From assembly GCA_000827265.1 (NCBI GenBank), contig KN834822.1, positions 13,160 to 77,159 of the forward strand: a DNA stretch of 64,000 bases, in the 5' to 3' direction. Each line of letters begins with the position of its first letter. Within the stretch, counting starts at the first letter, position 1. The stretch comes from Collybiopsis luxurians FD-317 M1. Its lineage: Eukaryota; Basidiomycota; Agaricomycetes; Agaricales; Omphalotaceae. Shown one piece after another: positions 57,055 through 64,000 of the stretch. The translations under genes were made by a program, and so were the position numbers. The notes below the pieces were generated by a model. That model had not been told where the DNA came from, did no database searches, and worked only from the letters and a program-made list of their open reading frames with translations.

Positions 57055-60000
57055 ATGACAGATTCATCATCGACAACCAGTGCATACCGTATTCAGCATC
57101 TTTCAGGTGCCGAGAACTACTCGACCTGGAAAGTCAAAATGCTTGACATCCTTACCGACATGGGCCTCGAGGAACACGCCCTTGGCACGGCCACCAAACC
57201 CAACAAGCCAGATGTCGACCCGGATGTCCTTGCTTGGGCAAAGAAGGACAGACAGGCACTTTCCGCTATCCGTCTTAGGGTAGGTGATGAACCACTCATG
57301 TACATTTCTGACGCAGCTACCGCCAAGGCCGCATGGTCTACTCTATCCGAAGTCTATGCACCCAAAGGCGCCATCGGAATTGTCTTGGTACAACGGAAAC
57401 TATTCCGTGCCCAGTGCCAAGAAGGCGAAGACATCTCCGAGCACATCCGCACCCTTCTTCGTTACAGGAAGGAACTTGCAACTCTTGGATCCACCCTCAC
57501 TGACAACGAGTTCTCCATCACCCTTCTCACCTCTCTCCCCGACTCCTGGGATAATTTTATCCAAGGTGTCGATACCTCTTCCCTATCTGACTCCACTAAG
57601 ATCATTGCTCGCATTCTTGAACAAGCTCGACGTAAAGATGCCAAACCTAATTCTGATGATGTCGCCCTTGCCGCCAATCGATTCCGACCCTCGAAAAGGT
57701 TTAATAATCGCAATTCCTCCATGTCAAACTCGGGCTGTCATGGCTGTGGTCGCCATGGACATTTCATCAGCGAGTGTTGGGACACCGCCGCTGGCAAAAC
57801 ATTCACAGCAGAACAGAAGAAGTCAAATTATGAGCATTCCTTACGGAATCGCCCAAAACGTCCTAGGTCTAACAACCGAGCTCATGTCGCTCAGAGTCAG
57901 GACAAGGAACCACTGGACATGGAGGACTATGCCTTCATGAGCCATGACTATTCGGATAGTTCCTTAGGTCCTGATACTTGGTTAATAGACTCTGCTACTA
58001 CTAAACATGTTATCCGCAATAAATCTCACTTTTCCACTTATTTTGATATGCCCAGACACACAGTCAAAGGTTTTGGCAGTACCTCAGTTCATGGAGAAGG
58101 CACCGCTGTGGTAGCCTCTCACCTCGGTAAACACGCCTTCAGTCTTATCCTTCACAACACCCTTCACATTCCTGATGCCCCATTCAATCTCATTTTGGTC
58201 AGTCGTATGACCTGCGCTGGATTTACAGTCTGATTTGCAAAAGATTATATTTTGGTCTACTCTCCTGGTACATCCCCTTGTGAGGTAATACGAGGCAAGC
58301 AAGTTGGCAATCTCTACATTGTCAACATTACTCACAGCCCTTCTCGGTTATTCAAAAATCCAGCACCTCCTCCCTCCAACCCTACTCCTTCTGCTCCGAA
58401 ACCAAACACCACCCATGCTCAACCTGAACCCAAATCCAAAACACTTGCTTTCCCCGCTCGCCCTTCTGCTTGCTCCTGGAAAGATTGGCATCGTATCTTT
58501 GGCCATATGAATACTAAGTCTGTAAAACTGTTGAAGGATTGCAAGATGGTCACTGGAATGGTCATTGACTATGACAGTGATCTTACCTTCAGTTGCGATG
58601 CCTGCAAACACGCAAAGATGCACGTACACCCTTTTCCATCGGAAGCTGAGCAAAAATTTTCGGAAATTGGTGAAATGACTTTCACTGATGTTTGGGGACC
58701 TGCACGCACAAATGGTATCCGTCGTGAACACTACTATGTCTCATTCACTGATGCCGCAACTCAGAGGACAATCATCTATTTCATGCGACACAAATCAGAG
58801 GTGGAGGAAAAAGTCAAGAATTATGTCACATACATTTTCACCCAAACCGGCAAGCGCTGCAAGGCCTTTCGCTTCGACAATGGGGGAGAATACATCTCCA
58901 AGAAGGTCCTACACTATCTTCAGTCAGAAGGTATTCGTTACGAGATCACTGCTCCATACTCACCTCAGCAGAATGGTGTAGCAGAGCGACTCAACTGCAC
59001 TGTCGTTGAGCATGCATGCGCTATGCTAGCTCAACACAATCTCCCTTTATTCCTATGGCCCGAGGCAGTTGCTTACACTGTCTACCTCAAAAACCGTTCT
59101 CCAACTCGCGCTCTGGACAGAGACATCACCCCCGAAGAAGCTTTCTGGAATAAAAAACCTGACGTCAGTACTCTATTTGAATTCGGCTCACCCTGCTGGG
59201 TTCTTTGCCAGGATGGGAAGAACCAGAAACTCACATCAAAATCCTGCCCTTTTCACTTTGTTGGTCTATCTGACAAGTCCTGCGCGTACCGCTACTACAA
59301 CCCCGAAACCCACCAGGTCCAGACCTCCTGGAATGTTGCTTTCGACTTTGAAGATGAACTTGGGTCATCAGAAATTCCAGTTATCTCGTCGGCACTCAAG
59401 GGGGAGAAGGAAGGAATTTCTATAGAAAAATCTCCTCAGGTCGAGTTGCCGACGAATATAGAAACTCTGAACTCACCTGCAGCACCTCAGAACACCGAAA
59501 TCCCCATTTCAATTTCACCTGCTTCCACCCCCATGCCCCTGCCATCTCCTACACCCTCATCTCCACCTACTCCTCCTCCAACAACCAAGCCCAAAGCCCC
59601 AAAGGACATCTCCAGCTCTATCAGCACAGAGAATATCACCACCAGCCGCCGAAAACATCCTTCAGTTAATTATTGACTCCTCAATAATCCAGATTCACGC
59701 TCACCTCGAAAACCTGACGCTTGGAAAACTCGAGTCCCAGAGACTGGACCCGGAACTGCTGACTTTGCCTTTGCTGCTGCTCAGGACATGATGGCTCAAG
59801 AGCCACTCACTATTGCTGAAGCGCAATCCCGTCCTGACTGGCCAAAGTGGAAGGAAGCAATGGATGCTGAAATTGTGCAGCTCCAAAAGCTTTCAATGTA
59901 TCACCTCACTTCGCTCCCACTGGATCATACAGCCATTGCAAATAAATGGGTCTTTAGACTCAAGCGCGACGAAGCCGGCAATATTTCACGATACAAAGCC

Positions 60001-61350
60001 CGACTCATTGCGAAAGGCTTTTCTCAAGTTTCCAGTATCGATTACAATGAAACATTTGCACCTGTAGTCCGTATCGAAACTGTTCGCCTTCTCATCTCCC
60101 TTGCCGCCCGGTACAACCTCAAAGCTCACGTCGTCGATGTTGTTGGTGCCTATCTCAATGGCAAACTCAACGAAGAGATTTACATGACACAACCGGAATG
60201 CTATGAGGATGGTACACCCCATGTATGCAGACTCAAACAGTTGCTCTATGGTCTTAAACAGGCCAGTCATGTCTGGAATCAAACTTTAAATGCAAGTTTC
60301 ACAAAACTCGGATTTACACATCTTCTTTCAGATCAATGTGTGTACGTGCGTAGATCCGAGCAAGGGATTGTCATTGTAGCTGTACATGTTGACGACATGT
60401 CCATTTTCACTTCGACTGATGACTTAATGTCTGAAGTTGAATCTCAACTCGCTATGGAATTCTCAATCAATCAGCTTGGCAATCTCTGTCAGCTCCTTGG
60501 TATGGAAATCCGACGCACTTCTGACTCCATTACCCTCACCCAGACCCAGTACCTCACTCGCATCTTGGAACGATTTAGAATGTCCGATAGCAAACCTGTT
60601 CACACCCCCATCGATCCGCATGTCAAACTCCAAAAACTCCCTGACAGCGAATCTCATCCCGACATTAAATCCACCTATCAGAATATAGTCGGATCCCTCA
60701 TGTTCGCTGCCATCATGACTCGCCCAGACATCTCCTTTGCTGTACAAACCCTTTCCCAATTCAACACTAATCCTGGTCCCATTCACCTCACCGCCGCCAA
60801 GTGCATACTTCGCTACCTCAAAGGGACTCTTAACCTCGGCATTTGATATATTGTGTCACCCGCAAGTCCCGACACAATTGAACTTGACATTTATAGTGAT
60901 GCCGACTGGGGAAACAGTGTGGATGATAGGAGATCAATCTCTGGGTACGTAGCCATGCATGCAGGGGGAGCTGTAACCTGGAAGTCAAAGAAACAGCCTA
61001 CCGTCGCTCTGTCGAGCATGGAAGCTGAATATTTGGCTTTAGCTGCCACTACCCGCGAAGCCCTTTGGCTCCGTATCTTATTTGAGGAACTTGGCTTACC
61101 ATTCGGACATCCCACCAACATTCACGTCGACAATCAAGGCACCATTGCCTTTGCCCGTAATTTTGGTTTTCACGCTCGTTCCAAACACATCGATATTCGG
61201 CACCATTTCATCCGCGAGAATATCACCTCTAACAAGGTGACAGTCAACTACTGCGCAACTGATGAAAATATCGCCGATGTCATGACAAAGGGACTTAGCC
61301 GATACAAGCACGAACATCTTGTTCAGCTTCTGGGTATGTGTCGTGCTTGA
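57055..61350 (+). pseudogene. Copia gag-pol polyprotein with three TGA codons
   Basis: One frame of 1,431 codons from ATG 57055 to TGA 61348-61350. It is interrupted only by TGA at 58231-58233, 59674-59676 and 60844-60846. Gag has YSTWKVKMLDIL and the knuckle CHGCGRHGHFISEC (about 57,740). Protease is WLIDSATTKHV (Ala at the usual Gly). Integrase (58,480-59,170) has the HHCC region and a DDE core (FTDVW, FDNGGEY, NGVAERLN). RT (59,930-60,620) has KARLIAKGF and HVDD. RNase H (60,890-61,330) has SDADWGN and SSMEAEYLA. At each TGA, Arg (CGA) is the likely ancestral codon. All domains are otherwise intact. Confidence 0.95.
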
Positions 61351-61357
61351 GGGGGAG

Positions 61358-61524
61358 TGTTGTGGATGTAATATGACATCACGTGTCGGATACGCGTAAA
61401 TGGCAGACACGTCGGAACAATAGTTTGTCCTGCTCCATTAGAATATTCTAGATCAATTGTACGTAGGTATATAGGCTTGTGCATGAGCTAGTAATAGAGC
61501 AGATTTTCCCCAGTATCTTCAATA
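61358..61524 (+). repeat. 3' LTR of Copia (167 bp)
   Basis: Differs from the 5' LTR at three bases, two of them a CA/TG pair. Followed by target duplication CATCT. Confidence 0.96.
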
Positions 61525-62002
61525 CATCTCAATAGCGAACATAATGTGACTTACATACATACATACTCCTATTTCAGGAGGGTAAATACATATAGTAGAT
61601 TGATTTCGACGGAACGGATGATAGTTGGATGATGGGGTGGCAACAGCAACTCTCCGGAACAGTCTTGTTATCCTGTCCCTTTTTGTTCAATTCAACACGG
61701 GTTTGACCTGTGACTTACCCCACCATAGCCTTATACAGTTACGGCCTATAAATCCTGCAAAATTTGCTTAATACGGGACGGTGTACAGTACGGCTGCCAA
61801 CCTGAGTCCCCCTCGGGGAGTTGTTGCACTCTACCCTCTCTCTCTCTCTCTTCACACGGGAGTACTGTCTAGGGGAAAACTGCATCAGTAATATGTACGC
61901 CATCGATTGAAACTTATGTTTAGATGCAGAGTAGACCTTGCAAGCAACATGATTATTTCTGTCCATAGCAAATGTATGCAAGCTAGCACTATATATAAGT
62001 TC
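61525..62002 (+). other. Upstream DNA of the third family gene
   Basis: Contains block A (61605-61662), similar to 26641-26690, and a (CT)n run near 61,836-61,850. No coding region supported. Confidence 0.5.
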
Positions 62003-62530
62003 TAGTGTTGGGCTCAGGTCGGGTTTGGGACTCCAAATCCTGACACGACCCAAACCCGACTCATGACCCAGACCCAAGGAGTCGGGTCCCAGGTACCCAA
62101 CTTTACTGCACTCAGGTCATTGCTAAGGTCACAGCACAATCAATTGAATAAATTCCTAATGTTCATTGATTGTACTGTGACCATATACTATATGGTAATT
62201 TTTTTCAATTGCACAAACTCATATACTATATGTGTTTGTGCAATTGGAATGAAAAATATGATGCTGGTGCCCACAATCAAAACTGAAGGCTATGATGTAA
62301 TGAGATTTGGTTGAAATCTCATTACATCATAGTCTTTAACTCAACTAGAAGAACATTTTATGAGCAGTTTTCCCTCTTTTATAAAGAAAATATTACTCAA
62401 CACTGCACTGGCCAGGTCATTTCAGGTCATCTCAGGTCAGTCAGGTCAGTGCTGGGTTGAATATTGTGACCCGGTACAAGGGTCCCGACCTGAAACCCGA
62501 TGTGACCTAGCTGACCCAAGCCCACCACTA
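62003..62530. mobile_element. hAT-like MITE with internal hairpins (528 bp)
   Basis: Ends TAGTGTTGGGCTC and, reversed, TAGTGGTGGGCTT. The interior has GGGTCGGGT and GGTCAGGTC repeats and two hairpins (62206-62246 and 62290-62332). TATATAAG left and TATATAAC right could be a target duplication, but three extra bases on the left leave it uncertain. It separates promoter block A from block B of the gene at 62,848. Confidence 0.7.
62290..62332. repeat. Perfect 19 bp hairpin with 5 nt loop
   Basis: CTATGATGTAATGAGATTT, loop GGTTG, then the exact reverse complement. It lies inside the MITE. Confidence 0.95.
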
Positions 62531-62712
62531 TATATAACACATAGCCAATAATATTTATTTATTCTCAATTTGTTAAGCACCCAAGGGAAAAACAGAAAGC
62601 AGGCAACAGAATGTTGACATAATTAATTTATGTTCCATCACTGAAAAGTTTAGTTTACACACAGAAGAGACCTTACAAGCAAGGTGACTAAACTTAGATA
62701 CCTGAGAAATTA

Positions 62713-62770
62713 TGTAGAGGAGGCGATGAAATCTGTCAGCTAGATGCACAGTCTCATCAGATGTGACTGT
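62713..62770 (+). promoter_or_regulatory. Conserved upstream block B
   Basis: Matches 26751-26806 upstream of the CNH gene, at nearly the same distance (135 against 140 bp) from the start codon. Likely core promoter DNA kept after gene duplication. Confidence 0.6.
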
Positions 62771-62847
62771 TGAACTTCCTCCCTCGATTACCGTTTTGCA
62801 CCCAGCCAGTATCTACATCTAATTCGACCCACCATCTCCACCTACCT

Positions 62848-64000
62848 ATGACATTGGAAAGTGTCCCATCGTACGTCCTAACTCGCTGATGAACCACTGC
62901 ATACGACTCCTGGTGCTTTGCACAGATTTTTCCCTCAAGCCCAAAGTCTCCAATTCGACAACTGCAACTTCATCGTTTCCACTCAACCTCTCGATGTTCG
63001 CTCTCCCACTCCGCCGGCAAGCTCGCCAGTCTTGTCTATGCCTACCGTGGCTTTCCCCCATATAAACGAATCTCCTTCTGAGCTCTACGCGCGTACACTC
63101 CTAGTTGCAAAACGGGGTTATCCTTTATGGAAGCCAAAAGCCCAAGGAGCGCGCTTACCAGATGCCTACAAACGCGAGGGTGTTCACATCGGAGATGTCG
63201 GGATCTTGAATGAGTTTGGAGGATTCACGTATCTCTTCAACGTGTTTCACTCGCCAGATCATACAATTAACGCTGGAAGAGTCCCACCTAATTTCAAACC
63301 TCTTCCCTTCGATGAGTATCACGATGTTGAGGAGGTTCCGGAAGAATTTGAACAGGGCTCCCATGTGGCTAGCGAGACTTCTGAAGTTACCAAATGCAAT
63401 ATGTCATTCCTGCAAGGACAAAACCACATCCCGTACGCTTTCTAACCTCATACAAATATTTGTACCTGAATATCCTTTCACTACAGAGGAGTTCCGGAGG
63501 ATGTTGGCGCAGGATTATCCTTCGTCTCGTCTGCGGCCCAAGGCGCACTTCTCATATTACCGGAAGGAGCAAAGAGAATCGATCATCAACAATGGACTAC
63601 ACTCTACAACTACGTCGCGGAATGCGCACAGTCGTGGTATGACTTTGTCAATGGGGACCGAGACCAAGGGGGCCTAGCCAGGGGACTAGACGGAGGCCTT
63701 TATCTTGTCACTGGCTGCGATAAAGCACGCGCATGGGGTGTAGCGTCATTTAACAATGCAAGACCACTAGAACGCCAAGTACACCTAGACTTTGTGCCCA
63801 AGGGAACCGACAAAGTTGGAGGGATGCCAAGATACAGGTTTAGTAGATGTGATTATGCAGCAGCTTCAAGCGACACAGATGTTTCTGGACGACTATCGGG
63901 GTGTGTCTTTCTGCGCGGATTCAAAATTGCCGTCCGACAACACCCAAAAAATCCATTCCTTTCGGTTCCCGAAGTGACGTATATTTCAGATATGAATACT
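62848..64000 (+). CDS. Third paralog of the 15.65/26.89 kb family, 3' end outside window
   Basis: Exons 62848-62870, 62926-63432 and 63487 to beyond the window. The first exon (23 nt) and both introns (55 and 54 nt, GT-AG) sit exactly as in the gene at 26,891. Shared blocks include FFPQAQSLQFDNCNF, SPSELYARTLL, KRGYPLWKPKAQ, RLPDAYKREGV, NAGRVPPNF, YLVTGCDKARAWGV, YRFSRCDYAAAS and FLRGFKIAVRQ. The frame is open to the window edge. Whether it ends in a membrane anchor, a CNH domain or something else cannot be seen. The second intron contains a stop, which proves that splicing is needed here and supports the same intron in the paralog. Confidence 0.88.

Larger units (their letters stand above)
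56802..61524 (+). mobile_element. Ty1/Copia retrotransposon, full length, 4.7 kb
   Basis: Two 167 bp LTRs (56802-56968, 61358-61524) with three differences between them, and a CATCT target duplication on both sides (56797-56801, 61525-61529). A PBS fitting a half-tRNA-iMet follows the 5' LTR. The single gag-pol frame carries three TGA. A GAGGGGGAG polypurine tract abuts the 3' LTR. The LTRs end in TA rather than the usual CA. Close LTR identity indicates a recent insertion. Confidence 0.96.

Noticed and set aside
57055..61350. Reading the three TGA codons as programmed readthrough or an alternative genetic code
   Set aside because: Host genes here use TGA nowhere as sense, and the same CGA-to-TGA pattern appears in the Gypsy copies together with TG/CA swaps. 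Mutation is the simpler cause.
62003..62530. A clear 8 bp target duplication for the third MITE
   Set aside because: The best match (TATATAAG against TATATAAC) leaves three extra bases on the left side and lies in a TA-rich run, so it may be chance.
1..64000. CRISPR arrays, bacterial operons, Shine-Dalgarno sites
   Set aside because: Spliceosomal introns, nuclear tRNA introns and LTR elements show nuclear fungal DNA, and no regular spaced-repeat array is present.

Overview
The window looks like nuclear DNA of a mushroom-forming basidiomycete (Agaricomycetes). Host genes have many 50-70 nt GT-AG introns. The protein families are agaricomycete-like: alpha-kinase, CNH-domain protein, multi-TM membrane protein and GH18 chitinase. 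Two tRNA-Asn genes carry introns, and the transposable elements show CpG decay. I name no species. Exon models were built by eye from splice signals; those marked as closing in frame were checked by exon arithmetic.

Layout. 1-5,520: a foldback palindrome next to a 5'-truncated Ty3/Gypsy chromovirus (copy 1). 5,521-13,985: CpG-poor relic DNA with a broken gene of unknown function, repeats, a gap and a hAT-like MITE. 13,986-31,280: a CpG-rich gene block with a tail-anchored protein (15.65-17.27 kb), a possible nuclear protein (17.64-18.66), a secreted GH18 chitinase (20.41-21.85), tRNA-Asn, an NAD(P)-binding reductase-like gene (minus), a second tRNA-Asn, and a 14-exon gene fusing the tail-anchored protein's N-terminal region to a CNH domain (26.89-31.15). 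31,281-48,793: one host multi-TM gene (minus) split by a hAT-like MITE and by a CACTG-ended foldback MITE; a 13.7 kb Gypsy element (copy 2) sits inside that foldback. 50,484-56,334: a probable DNA transposon with inverted repeats, holding a DDE transposase (minus) and, divergently, an alpha-kinase (plus). 56,802-61,524: a young Ty1/Copia element. 62,003-62,530: another MITE. 62,848-64,000: a third paralog of the 15.65/26.89 kb family, cut by the window end.

Main points. (1) Gypsy copy 2 has 695 bp LTRs, a TGGGA target duplication and a Tf1-like self-priming signature: 12 nt at the predicted RNA 5' end are complementary to a site one base past the 5' LTR. It also carries two spliced antisense genes between pol and the 3' LTR, whose remains are also in copy 1. 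(2) The alpha-kinase and transposase share one inverted-repeat frame with divergent TATA boxes. (3) Stops inside elements are mostly TGA where Arg (CGA) is expected, and LTR pairs differ by TG/CA swaps; both fit deamination of methylated CpG. (4) The split multi-TM gene reads in frame across both MITE insertions once each MITE and one target-duplication copy are set aside.
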